Of a stretch of DNA of 64,000 nt, positions 12,343 through 22,345 are shown in pieces. A model generated the notes under the pieces. The model saw nothing but the letters and a program-made list of their open reading frames with translations. It was not told where the DNA came from and ran no database searches. A program made the position numbers and the translations under genes. Source of the DNA: Hoplostethus atlanticus (taxonomy: Eukaryota; Chordata; Actinopteri; Trachichthyiformes; Trachichthyidae); assembly GCA_034670405.1 (NCBI GenBank), contig JAXDDX010000189.1, positions 53,501 through 117,500 of the forward strand. Reading direction: 5' to 3'. Each line of letters opens with the position of its first letter. Position 1 is the stretch's first letter.

Positions 12343-15300
12343 CAATGGTATGCTCACACAATGATTCTTTTTCCCAGAGTAATAAAGACTAGTGAAAATT
12401 TCTGAGCTAGGCATCTATTATAAAGAGGACAAACAACCCTGATTGTCCTTTTAACATTTCCCTGCAAATCCCCTCGGTTCTGTCTGAAAACTAAAATACT
12501 GACAGAGGCTGGGCATCCCGCTCTCCTTGGCAAGCAAACAAACCAACATTTCAAACAAACAAAAAGATGTAATAGTTCTGGTCTGGTCTGTTCTCCTCCT
12601 TTAATCTGCTTTTGCCAAATGGTCCTGGTTTTGTAGTGGAAGTGATAGCTGACAGTCCTCTATGTGATGAAAACATTTCAACAGATTCGGAATGACTTTA
12701 ATTGCTAAGAAGAGTAAATGAATAGGAGTTGTCTTGGTGCCGAGACATATCAATAACTTACAGTATGACACACATGGCCCATAGACAACAGGACCTCATG
12801 TATGGGGCAAAGGGACAGTCAACACTCATCATTCAATATAGTATAGCTATGTGCGTTGGACCAGCGTAGCATACAGAAGAGTTCAGCTGTACAGAGTGTT
12901 GTGAGTGACTAATAGTATATTGGCCCAGTGTACAATGAAGGAGGACCGAGCCAAACCACTGTAAAAAGCATTGTAAAGTAACAAAGCTGTGGGAATCGGT
13001 GGGAAAACAACACAATCAATGACATTTTATCCTAAGTTCCTCTATTGTTAGAGTATACGAGGATACAAGGTTTCTCCACGATGCTGGAGAAATAGAAAAA
13101 AGAACTCAGCTCCAAGTCGATTTACTCCTGCTACTATGAGACGTTTGATGAACATACCTTCCCTTTCCCTCCAGCCATCTCCATCACTGTAACATGACAG
13201 GCCAAGCGCATCCTTTAAGAATCATTTCTCCTCCGAGATGCCTGACGAACAACCCGGCCAAGCCCCCGCTTGTCCCTAGGTCAGCAATTATCCCTTTTTC
13301 TTTGATGCAGTGTGAATAAAACATTAGCTATCTTTTTCCGGCTAACGAGCTGTAGTGGAGACACAAGTCATTAAATCTTAAACACATAGCTCAGGGATAA
13401 TGAGGGACATGATACGAAGCAGCCTTTTCTTTTGAAGCGGCAGAGATGCAGGGCATTAAGAGATGGAGGCTGGCCACTCAAGACAAAATCAACGTGGTCA
13501 AACACAGTGGGTTCAAGATGAGAGGGACGACATGTGAAGACTTTCATTCCAAAATGAGTTATTAAATGTTTGAAAAACATGACATCTACTCTTACGAGAG
13601 GATTGGTAGCAGAAAACTAAAACTGATTAGGACTCTTTTTTTTAAGGGATAGTAATTTAAGCCCTTAATTGGTAAAATTATGTTCCTCATCATTTTGAGG
13701 AGCCTCTATATTTAAAGCTCTTGTTTATTTGCTTCACTTATTTGGTTTGAGGTAGAGATTGGAAAAGATATTCTGATGTTTCATGGTTAACTGTCAGAGC
13801 TTTATACCTCTGTCCTGACAAACAGGAGTTACGCATAGAATGTAGTGTAGTGGGCTCCATATAGCTGAAGGAATATAATCTGGTATCAGTGAATCTTATA
13901 ATCCTCTATTATTACAAAACAGTAAATGTTTTATGAAACATTCAATGTAAATTATTATATAGTGATATCAGAAACAACAACATAATTTAAAGTCAAATTA
14001 CATCAAAATATTAATCTTTAGGCAATCATGGAATCAATGAAAACAAATAAACATTTTTGAAGATAAAGCAGACAATAGTTGCCCCCAACTCAATGTGATT
14101 TTGGGATGATTAAAATTAAAATACAACAGCCAAATATAAGATTAAATCATATAATAATCAACCAACCAGGAAAGGTGGAATCAATAATCAATAGGAAACT
14201 CTCTCCCGAGTCAGATAAGCCATCACTCATGTCAATGTGAGCAGACAGACAGACAGACAGACAGACAGATAGATAGATAGATAGATAGACAGATAGATAG
14301 ATAGATAGATAGATAGATGAAAACCAAAATAAAATGCTGGTTGCAGCAAAAAACTTATTTCAATGTTTCTGGGCAACAGGATGTTCCAGTACCACTGCTC
14401 AGATAACCCTTTGGGCACATTGTCAGAGTTGCTCAAAAAATTGCTTCGTGTCGAACTGCCTTAACAGGTCAGTCTGTAATCACAGCATCCAGTATCTAAA
14501 TATAATCTGCTACTGTTACAGTCAGACGCCAAATATGGCTTGGCTCACTCAGTCCGCCTGGAAAACCAATGAAAGCAGCACCTCTCGCTGCAACCCAACT
14601 TCCCCCCCCTGGTGACAACCAATCCTCCAGCAGGCTTGGTTGGTTGGTCCAAGACTCTTGGTTGCTAGGCTACAAAGGGACACACATAACAACAGCAGGA
14701 GAGGCTCTATGCAATGGCGGACAGGCAAAGAAATATCTCTCTTTGGAAAGTTTTAAACCATGTCTTTTTCTCAAAAGTGTTGCTTTTTCTTTCCTTTTTT
14801 TGTTTTGGAGGTTAAGGAATCAAACTGTGGCTGTTTTGGCAGTAATTATTTGGGCTAAAGGTCAAATGGAAATATTACTCTGGGATACTACTCTGGATAG
14901 AAGAGAAGGGAATGATATCCAGTAGAAGTATGTCAAATACACAACCCTCAGCTAAAACTAAGACACACTGAATTATGAATGAATTTGCGGGAGTATATAA
15001 TTTGGAACATATGAAGCAGACTGCCTACCGTATGTTTAGCTACATAGCAACATGGCCACCACTATTCTGGTGCCAGTAAACCAGTTTGCGGCGTGCTAGC
15101 TAACAGCTAGGATGACTCATATGTTCTGGTGTGTGTGTGTTTTTATCTTTGGGTTGCCTCCTCCCTCTCTCTAATACCAGTTTTCCACTGCCATCCTGCC
15201 AGCTACAACTATAGAACTACTGAGGCTTATGGGGTGAGTCTCTCTGTGAAAATAAAAAAAAGGAGGGATTGGGCTGTTGGAAAGAGAGAAAGGAGTGAGA

Positions 15301-15692
15301 GACAGATGACAAAGATTGATAGCAATAGTTCAAATGTAAGAGGGCTCTGAGAATCAGAAATAAAAGATAAATAAAGGAGACAGAAAGAGCAGGGCAGGAG
15401 GAGGAGGGCATTCTGGTTTTGCAAGCTAGAGAGCAGAATGATAGCCATAGTTTTGAAGTTCAAAAAAAGAGAAAAGAAAGAAAGAAAGTGAGAGAGAAGT
15501 ATACAGAAGAGGAAGAGACAGGGTGTTGCCAGCTAGTCTGCAGAAAGAGGTGGAGAGAGAGAGGCAGAAAGCTATGGAAGAGAAGAAGGGAAGACAGAGG
15601 AGGGAGTGACAGTGATAAAAAGACAGGGGGGAGTGATTCCTTCCATCATAAGCGGAGAGCAGGGGAAGAACAGCGACATTTAACAAGATGCC

Positions 15693-15767
<75 letters not shown>

Positions 15768-16009
15768 ATGAAGAATGAAATGAAAGAAAAGAAATGAAGT
15801 GGCGGGGAGGAGAGGAGAAAGTCGGTTTTCCCACCAAAACGCCCCCAGGGGGAATGGCCCTTTACAACAGCAAGCTACTGTCTCCATTCATCAAGAGAGG
15901 AGAGATCCAAACAGCTAGTCAATGTGTTGTGACAACCACACACACACACACACACACAGTAGTTCTCTATCACAAACACATAGCGACTCTCTCGTTCTTT
16001 CTCTTGATA

Positions 16010-16047
<38 letters not shown>

Positions 16048-16155
16048 CATCTCCTCTCTGTGTGATCTCAGACTGTGTAAGGAGCAGAGCAGAGGGAGGC
16101 CAGTGTTTTACCAAATAAACTGTTTGTTATCCTGGGTTTCGCTTTGGGGCGATTT

Positions 16156-16208
<53 letters not shown>

Positions 16209-16326
16209 TTAGGGTGGCGACTTCAAACCACCTGACTGTTAGTATTACTCTGCCTACTGATGCAAACACACACATCCAAATATGTGCACAGGAATACACA
16301 ATCAAATTTAAAACATGCTTGCGGGT

Positions 16327-16362
<36 letters not shown>

Positions 16363-18738
16363 AGGCATATACCCACGCCCAATTGTTTCACTCACAAACA
16401 CACATGCACCCATGAACCATCCACACAGAAGTACACACACACACACACACTATACAAACACCATCCCCACACCACTGGACAACTCAGACTTCACTTATTC
16501 CCAGAACTATACAGTACAAAGTAATTTTCAGCCAGCATCAGTTATTTTCTGGAACGAAAGAAAGACAGAAAGAAAGAGGAGAAGGGGGGCAGCGAGCCCG
16601 CCTGCCAGCCAGCCCGTCAGCCAATCAGCTAATTATGCTGGTAATTGTGGTAATGAGGCAATGGAGAGTACTCATCTGTTGGCCAGAAACCCCATTCTGG
16701 CGGCCACTTTCATTAATAACACCAGACAATATACCCACCGGTGGGTATTTTAATCCCTGCAGCACCTGCATACAGATGCTGCAGTCGCAGAGGTCCCGCC
16801 TTTTATCTGCGGATACAGTGAATTATCGCTGTGCTGTTGTTGTTCAGAACAATCCAAAATGGTGGCCTTTCCAGCCGCATGCTCGGACACTGTGTATTTG
16901 GAGCATATTGGTCAGTCTCACTTATTTCTATGCCAAAAACATTAGAAGTTGCACTTTAAATAATCCTTAGGTGAGATTACCTGGTTACAAATGTTGTCAG
17001 ATGGCGGTCCCAGGAGTAATGTACATCTATATGGGAATCCTAAGAGACCCTGTGAATTTGAACTGTTCACACTTTTAGAGCCAGACTCTATGCAATGGTT
17101 GTTATTCTCCATTATCAGCCCTTTGTCACTTGACTTATTATTGGAGAAAACCAAGAAACAGCTCAAATTTATAATATAAACAGGAAAAATGTAGCGCTTG
17201 TCACACACATTATTAGCGTGTAAATATATGATGTGTTTCTCACGTTGTATTTCATTTTCAGATGTGTTGAATCACCTTCAGCCTCATATTGCTACCTACT
17301 GGGTGGAGGGCCAGACCACCACTGGGCAGCCCTGCAGCCCTTAGCAGTGTGAATGGTCAAACAGCATTGTATTCATCGCCGGGCTCAGGCTGCTCAAGCA
17401 AAAGGTGAATGGGCAGGCTGTCACGGAGCGACCTCTCAAACTCTGGCAGATTTTCATATGAAAAGGCCATTAGTATGAGTGCAACGCCAAGCACAAAAAT
17501 TGATTTGGCCTTTCGCTCCACAACCTTGAGCACCGACCTTCCCAATACCTGAGGGGGGCTCACTTCTAAAGAGAGGGGGGGAAGGAAGGTGGAGGGAGCG
17601 GGTGGTGTTGAAATTTGTAATGGAGGGTAAAAGCTTTCTAGAGAGAGGGAGTGAAGGGGAGATGGAAGGTAAGGTGGTGTTGAAATTAGAAATGGAGGAA
17701 AGAAAACAAACTCTCACAAAGTTGTAGGCATTTGGCTGACACTCTCATCCTGAGTGAGCAGGCAGGAGATCAGAGGGCACGTTGTCTGTTGCATCAAACC
17801 TTTCGGTTGTGGGCACCTGGATTCAATTCCCGACTCATGCAGATACGTTTTCTGCAGCAGGTTAAGTTTTTATTTTCAGAAAAAATGTTTCTCTTATTTA
17901 ACCATGCCTTAACCCGAGCCCAACCGGAGCAGTTTGATCTGATTTGGTCAGAGGTGCAGCGATCAGTCATGTGGCTGCCGGCTTGTGAAAACACGTTACG
18001 GGATAGCACCTCCACCCACAAACCCACCCTGCTGCCTATTAGTCCCGCCATCGCTCCTTCCCCCTACCTCCCTCTCCACCCCTTTCTCTTCTTCTCTCCC
18101 CCTTTATGCAGGCTCCCTCCCTACCTCTTCCCTGTTCTCTCCATCTTTTCTGGTTTCTGCGCTGAGCCTGTCAGCTCCTATTGGCTCTACTAGGGGCCCG
18201 CAGCTTACAGTGTGACAGATATAATCAGGTTTCTGGAGGGGGGGCATTTGGGAAGAGCAGCCTTAGCCCAGAGGAGAAATCGAGAAGGGGAGGACAAGGA
18301 GAACGAGGGGGAAGGAAAGAGGTAGAGGAGAGGGTGGACAGCGTGAGAGGACGATGAGGAGGAGCGAGGGAAAGGTGAAGGGCAGCAGAGACTGAGATGG
18401 TGAGGAAAAGGAGGAGGAGAACGAGCAGGAGAAGCAGGTGAAGGAGCAAGAGGACAGATTGAGAGGGAGAGAGAAAAGGCACATTAAAGACAGAGGAGGA
18501 GAAATGGGAGAAGAAACAGAGGGAGAGAGGAGGGGATGAAAGTTGGATAGTAAAGTTGCCATGTAGGAGAGGAGGAAGAGGACGAGAGATGAAAAGAAAG
18601 AGGAGAGAGGACAGGAGGTGCTACCATTCCTCTCATGCAGCCGTCTGTGGAGGGAGGTTTCCCACTATTCTGAGTGGTAGTGGGGGGGTGTCATTGACTG
18701 ACAGGGCAGAGATGATGCTGTGAATGTCAGATTACATG

Positions 18739-18785
<47 letters not shown>

Positions 18786-20878
18786 AGAGGCCCTAAGGGC
18801 TGGGCAGAAACTGCTTGGTTGAGCACTGGACTTGTGAATTTCAAACAGTTGGCATGTTTCACACACACCCGAGGAGAGGAGAGGAGAGGAGAGGAGAGGA
18901 GAGAGCAGGAGGGGAGGAGAAGAGAGGAAAGGGGAGGACAGAAGAAGAAAAAAGGAGAGAGGAGCGAGAAAAAAAGTAGCCAAGAGTAGCAAAAATAGCA
19001 AAAGGAAATGAGTAGCAAACGAGAAGACAACCAAAGACAGGAGGACAGAGTCGCTGAATAATGGCTACATTATCCAACCTCACCTCCACAACCCCACTTC
19101 ATTTAAACAGCCCTGAGCTGAGACCAACCCAGCCACTGACCCAATGAGTTTTTGTATCAACCGTCACATGAAATGTACATCCCCGTTGAACACACACGGC
19201 GCCTGCTGCGTGCCAACGAGGCGCATCCAGTCGGCCTCAATCTGCTAAATACGCTCCTGCAACTAGGCTTGCTCAGTCATCTGTGAACTGCATACAAAAC
19301 ATCAACATTAAAGAAAAAACAATAAGAGCTTCCTTCTTACCGAAATGAGATTTAAAAATATAGAAAATTGTTGCTGCCGCGAGAGAAAATGCCACTATTG
19401 GATAATACTGTATTTAACTGTCTTTACACGGCTGCTTAAAACAGTAGCAGCATTCATCTTGTCCTTGTACCACTTCTGAATTCACAGAACATAATTATCT
19501 CTGACATTTTGAGCTATTACTGTTACATTTTTATTTCCTTTTTTTGGAAAGTGGATACAGTGTATTTGAATGAAAGCGCTCTGATCCGCCTGGTGCGCGT
19601 GAAGAAAGTCTTTTTCTGTATAGTGTGATTGTGTGTAAATGGGTTGGATTTTATTAGGACACTTAACGTATAAACACATTTTCATGCTGCTCACTAGGGA
19701 ACTTGATTGATATGATGCGATATGATCTGAGAGGGGTAGAAGAAGGGAGGGAGAGAGGGAGGTTGGGAAGGAGGGGTGGGGATGAGACTTAACAGGAATG
19801 AAGGGATGGAGGCAAGGGACGAGAGAATGAACGAGGAGAGGGAATAAGGGATACCAAATGAAAGGCTGGATTGGAGGGGAGGGGAAGAAGAAAAGCAGGA
19901 GGAGGAGACGATGGTGAGGGATGAGATTTTAAAAGCGAACACGGTCGAGGAGGAGCTGGCCAGGGTGGGAGGGGAGCAAAGGATGGGAGGGGAGTGAGGA
20001 GAGAGAGAGGATTGGATAGAGGGATGGAGAGGGAGATGAGGGAGAGAGAGGGAGCATATGATATGACGGGCTGAGGCAGGAGGAGTTGAACTGTAAGAGG
20101 GATCGGGAAAGAAGAGAGGGGGAGGCATGGAGGGAGAGGGAGGCGGGGAGGGATGGGAAGAAGAAAGAGAGGAAGGATGACAGGGAGATTGAACTTGATG
20201 AATGAAGTGCTTGTGATTGTGATTTTAGGATGCATAATAGTTGATATGTTTTGAAATATTGTGCAATTAACATTAGGTAACACTTTTTTTGCCCTTTGCA
20301 AAATGGATATTTTTGAGGGGGACGGAGGGAGGGAGAAGGAGAACACAGGGAGTGTGGAGAATGATCTGAAAAGCTTAGCTGGGAGGAATGGGACAAATGT
20401 AAAAGTGTATATATACAGCGAGAGAGAGGGGGATAGGGAGAGACAGGGGAACATGGGAAAGGACTTTAAAAGGCCGGGTCATGAGGGATGAGGGAGAGGA
20501 AGGAGGGAGATGAGGGGGTTAGAGTTAGATTGGAGGAAGGAGAGAGGCAGGGGGGAGACCGAAAGACAGCGAGCGTGTGATCTGAAAAGATGAGCTGGGA
20601 GGAACGAGGCAAGTTTAAAGGTATAAACAGCTGCGAGAGAGGGAGAAGAGGTGGAAGAGAGGCAACGAGGGAGATGATATCGAATGTCCAAATCATTAGG
20701 GAGGAATAGAAAGAAGGAGAGGGAGAGGGATGTGATTTAAATGTCTTCGCTGGAAGGAAAGTGTGAAAATATATAAGGGGGAGGAGGGGGGAGAGAGGGT
20801 AGAGGAGAGGAGGAAGGGAGAGGGAGGAGAGGGGAAGAATGATGGATGATGAAGAGAAAGGAGGGTGCATGAGAGAGA

Positions 20879-20964
<86 letters not shown>

Positions 20965-21904
20965 AGACAATGGCACTAAAGCTTCCAATTCTGATATGAG
21001 GACACATATATTATAGAAAATTGCCCATCGTGGAAGATGCAGTGCAATTAAAAAGGACATATTGCTCTGAATTGCTTCAAATAGGTGTTGCCTCAGGACA
21101 GGTTGTGAGCAGTAGCGCACTTACAGCACACATATTCTCAGTGACATATTGTTTAGGAAAAGGGCTGGTTTCTGATTGGTCCTTTGAGTTAATTTGGAGT
21201 CAGCCCACTCGTTTGGGCCGGAGCAGTTCTGCCCCGACCCCGAGCCCAGCCCCCATATTCTTTTATCTCTTTTTAACGGCTCCTTTATGACGCCTGTGAC
21301 TGCGCCGAGATGTTTCTAAGTTAGTGTGCGACTGTTAGGCCGTAGTCATTACTGGCAAGACAAATGTGCACAGTCAACTTATCAAATAAAGGGAAGGAAG
21401 GAAGGAAGGACAGAAAGATGTAAGAAAGTGTTTAGTCTGTGACTCACCTTGACGACATCACCTAGGTAACCGTCCTCCATCTTGTTTGGCACCTTCATCT
21501 GGAAGATCCGGCCCACCACTGCCGAGGAGTCTGGGAAGGCAGCGGTCGCAGCCGCGTTCTGCTGAGTCGCCACCGCTGCCGCCCCTCCGGTCGCTATGGC
21601 AACGGCCCCCCTCCATCGCCCTGATACCTGCCGTCACCTCCTGGAAGTCACGGAAGAGCGAGGAGTGCATGGAGGCCTCCAGCTCTCTTCCTCCTCCTCC
21701 TCCTCCTCCTCTCTCACGTTCTCCACCTGCCTCCATCATCTCCATCTCACCCAGCACTTCGATCTCCATCTCGGCGCAGACCGGCGGAGGGAGCCGGGCC
21801 GCCACAGCTAGAAGCAAGCCCAGAACCAAGGCTCTAGTCCTGGGTAGTCTCAAATCAAGCCCCCGGCTCGCCCCGAGGCTTCCGGAGCTCAGTTTATTGC
21901 GCAT
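2583..21904 (-). CDS. dag1: Dystroglycan precursor (dag1), three coding exons
   Basis: Encodes dystroglycan, the core of the dystrophin-glycoprotein complex at the plasma membrane. Alpha-dystroglycan binds laminin, agrin and perlecan through glycans; beta-dystroglycan binds dystrophin/utrophin. Coding exons on the minus strand are 21904-21448, 5070-4609 and 4421-2583, all joined in phase 0 at GT-AG sites. The product is about 918 residues, close to human (895). Visible features: a signal peptide, the alpha N-terminal region, a RVRR furin site, a Thr/Pro-rich mucin-like stretch, the conserved G-S autocleavage site in the SEA-like domain, one transmembrane helix, a basic juxtamembrane RKKRKGK, and a C-terminal PPPY. 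The identity rests on long, near-exact agreement with vertebrate dystroglycan in the beta subunit. The single oddity is a one-base frame conflict in the first coding exon (21606-21611). No alternative identity is plausible. Confidence 0.97.
4422..4608 (-). other. dag1: dag1 short intron (187 bp), donor inside a GTGA repeat
   Basis: The donor GTGAGTGAGTGAGTAAGAG directly follows AAAAAG at 4609. The acceptor ATTCTCCAG ends at 4422, before GTG GTG GAA AAT. The phase-0 join gives AKK-VVENG, which is contiguous in human dystroglycan. The plus strand of the intron is a degenerate CACT/ATTC tetranucleotide repeat. From memory, mammalian DAG1 lacks an intron here, so it is probably a gain in the fish lineage. 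Confidence 0.93.
4609..5070 (-). CDS. dag1: dag1 middle coding exon: alpha-dystroglycan N-terminal region
   Basis: This exon is exactly 154 codons, phase 0 at both ends. It starts after an acceptor ending in CTCTCAG with ATC ACA GAG, and ends AAT GCC AAA AAG before the donor GTGAGT. The protein contains the conserved [58 protein letters not shown] and MAGPGNAKK blocks of the alpha-dystroglycan N-terminal region (Ig-like plus S6-like subdomains). NHT is an N-glycosylation sequon near the vertebrate site. The Cys in FMCGNEEP matches the partner of the KLGCSL Cys in the next exon, a known disulfide in mammals. The laminin-binding glycan enzyme LARGE is known to recognise this N-terminal domain. 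Confidence 0.97.
5749..5992. repeat. Two (AC)n arrays separated by about 130 bp
   Basis: Arrays at 5749-5806 (with GC interruptions) and 5936-5992, in the dag1 long intron. The second is preceded by a short CTGA tetranucleotide run. Confidence 0.95.
6280..6331. repeat. (AC)n microsatellite
   Basis: A CA array with one GTG interruption near its start, followed by degenerate CA-rich sequence to about 6432. Confidence 0.93.
7440..7650. other. Unique AT-rich intronic block, possible conserved non-coding element
   Basis: A repeat-free stretch in a repeat-rich intron, with several TAAT and AATTA homeodomain-type cores and a TGTTTAC forkhead-like motif near 7630. Conservation cannot be judged from one sequence. 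Confidence 0.25.
7745..8005 (+). mobile_element. tRNA-derived SINE copy
   Basis: A B-box-like GGTTTGAATCC (7811-7821) is followed by a body containing GCTCCAGTGGTGCT and a 3' end CCAGGCCATCGTTGTAAA then AAGGTTAAAATAA, a tail style common in teleost SINEs. The body matches the tRNA-Asp-headed copy at 43.24 kb. Confidence 0.7.
9880..10640. repeat. Purine-rich (GA/GGA) imperfect repeat tract
   Basis: The plus strand is dominated by GAGA, GGGA and AGGA for about 760 bp with few pyrimidines. On the dag1 sense strand it is CT-rich. The open frames across it, on both strands, are low-complexity. Confidence 0.85.
11728..11766. repeat. (AAAG)n microsatellite
   Basis: About nine to ten AAAG units followed by GAGAG and then a short GT run. 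Confidence 0.93.
11961..11998. repeat. (TA)n microsatellite
   Basis: Two AT runs separated by GCAAG, in a GTAT-rich setting. Confidence 0.9.
12162..12341. repeat. Two (AC)n arrays
   Basis: Arrays at 12162-12187 and 12297-12341 with unique sequence between them. Confidence 0.93.
14242..14318. repeat. Compound (GACA)n-(GATA)n tetranucleotide array
   Basis: GACA units pass directly into GATA units, with one GACA interruption. This is the Bkm-type GATA/GACA composition known from vertebrate genomes. Confidence 0.95.
15697..15764. repeat. (GA)n microsatellite
   Basis: About 34 uninterrupted AG units at the end of a 0.5-kb purine-rich segment (15240-15830). Confidence 0.96.
15936..16360. repeat. 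Cluster of (AC)n and (GA)n arrays
   Basis: AC near 15940-15958, AC at 16011-16043, GA at 16161-16205 and AC at 16328-16360: four arrays in 425 bp. A 319-codon open frame spanning them is an artefact of the repeats. Confidence 0.92.
17725..17850 (-). mobile_element. SINE fragment
   Basis: Read on the minus strand, a tRNA-like GGGAATTGAATCC segment is followed by GGATGAGAGTGTCAGCCAAA, a diverged form of the fish repeat tail GGATAAGAGCGTCTGCTAAA. Similar ends occur at 26.9 and 29.55 kb. Confidence 0.55.
18215..19045. repeat. Purine-rich tract containing (GT)n and (AGGAG)n arrays
   Basis: Imperfect GGA/GAGA sequence with a (GT)21 array at 18740-18782 and an AGGAG pentanucleotide array at 18871-18904. 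Confidence 0.9.
19730..20963. repeat. 1.2-kb polypurine tract with an embedded long-period repeat
   Basis: The plus strand is mostly GGGA, GAGA and GGAGG, with short pyrimidine-containing islands. It ends in a 94-bp (GA)n array at 20870-20963 with one CA interruption. Diverged copies of a TGATCTGAAAAG...GCTGGGAGGAA module recur near 20362 and 20579, with weaker ones near 19919 and 20731. The transcribed dag1 RNA is CU-rich here. Confidence 0.88.
21446..21447 (-). other. dag1: Splice donor, dag1 first coding intron
   Basis: The minus strand reads GTCAAG then GTGAGTC, a strong donor. The reading frame is interrupted in phase 0 after the conserved GDVVK. The matching acceptor is at 5071-5072. 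Confidence 0.93.
21448..21904 (-). CDS. dag1: dag1 first coding exon: signal peptide and start of alpha-dystroglycan
   Basis: The ATG at 21904 has A at -3, and an in-frame TGA lies eight codons upstream, so the start is well fixed. Residues 1-24 are basic and are followed by a hydrophobic core (about 25-38) and a PPPVCA cleavage region near 44, which together read as a signal peptide. A Glu/Met/Gly-rich stretch contains seven glycines encoded by (GGA)7. The conserved LEASMHS motif is at residues 75-81. Further on, the conserved AVVGR motif and the exon end GDVVK are encoded in a different reading frame: the exon is 457 nt, one base more than a multiple of three. The likely site is the six-G run at 21606-21611. 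The exon ends at 21448 before the donor GTGAGT. In my recollection, mammalian DAG1 has its single coding intron at the equivalent position. Confidence 0.93.
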
Positions 21905-22279
21905 TCTTTGCCTTTTGTCGGGCTGTCACTCACGCGGGAAAAAAAGAGGATGTCCAAGTGGGAGGGGGGTTTGAGGGGGCAGCATGCACCCCCGACGGAT
22001 AGAGCAAATCCCTCCTTTCAAATCTCCCTCCCTCCCTCTCCTTCGCCGGCCCTCTCTTCTGCCTTTCGTTCCGTCAAAAAAAGCTCTCCTGCTCAGCCGG
22101 CACCCTTGCAAGAACCTCCCCTCCTCCTTCTCTGCCTCCTCCTCCTCTTTTGTCCTCTTTTCTTCGCTTCTTTTCCTTTTTCCCCCCCCACCTCTGCTTG
22201 ATTCTTCCTCTTCTCCTTGGTCTTTTGTGCTCGCTCTTCAGAGGTTTAGGAGTCCCATTATGCCAAGCTCCTTTGAGAT
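21905..22279 (-). other. dag1: dag1 5' UTR part of the first coding exon
   Basis: A strong splice acceptor ends at 22280 on the minus strand: a long pyrimidine run followed by CTCGCAG, with a CCCTAAC branch-point-like motif about 50 nt further upstream (22330-22336). The exon is therefore inferred to begin at 22279, which gives about 375 nt of 5' UTR. The transcript strand here is purine-rich (GA-rich). An upstream ATG near the 5' end opens a six-codon uORF that ends in TGA. CpG density is raised across 21.5-22.4 kb. The acceptor implies that the transcription start is elsewhere, in at least one upstream non-coding exon that I could not locate. Confidence 0.65.
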
Positions 22280-22345
22280 CTGCGAGGAGAGAGTGAGGGA
22301 GACGGAGGGAGAGAAAGACAGAAGGCATGGTTAGGGAGTTCGTAC
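22280..22345 (-). other. dag1: Splice acceptor upstream of the dag1 first coding exon
   Basis: On the minus strand, a pyrimidine run of CTCTCTCC type ends in TCGCAG at 22282-22280, with CCCTAAC at 22336-22330 as a likely branch point. This indicates an upstream non-coding exon. Confidence 0.65.

Larger units (their letters stand above)
5071..21447 (-). other. dag1: dag1 long coding intron (16.4 kb)
   Basis: No coding exon is visible between the donor at 21446-21447 and the acceptor at 5071-5072 (minus-strand pyrimidine tract ending TACTCTCAG). Most open frames here are low-complexity translations of CA or GA repeats. The intron holds many microsatellites, two SINE fragments (7.75-8.0 and 17.7-17.85 kb), polypurine tracts at 9.88-10.64, 18.2-19.05 and 19.73-20.96 kb, and AT-rich unique sequence elsewhere. 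In the transcript, the purine tracts become long CU-rich segments. Confidence 0.9.

Noticed and set aside
15794..16753. 319-codon plus-strand open frame
   Set aside because: It runs through several CA and GA arrays and translates to His/Thr and Arg/Glu runs; no recognisable domain.
21606..21611. Programmed ribosomal frameshift in dag1
   Set aside because: No known precedent in dystroglycan that I am aware of, and I identified no downstream stimulatory structure. An indel in a homopolymer is simpler.
21486..21974. 162-codon plus-strand open frame over the dag1 first coding exon
   Set aside because: Antisense of GC-rich, repeat-bearing coding DNA; Pro/Ser-rich low-complexity product.
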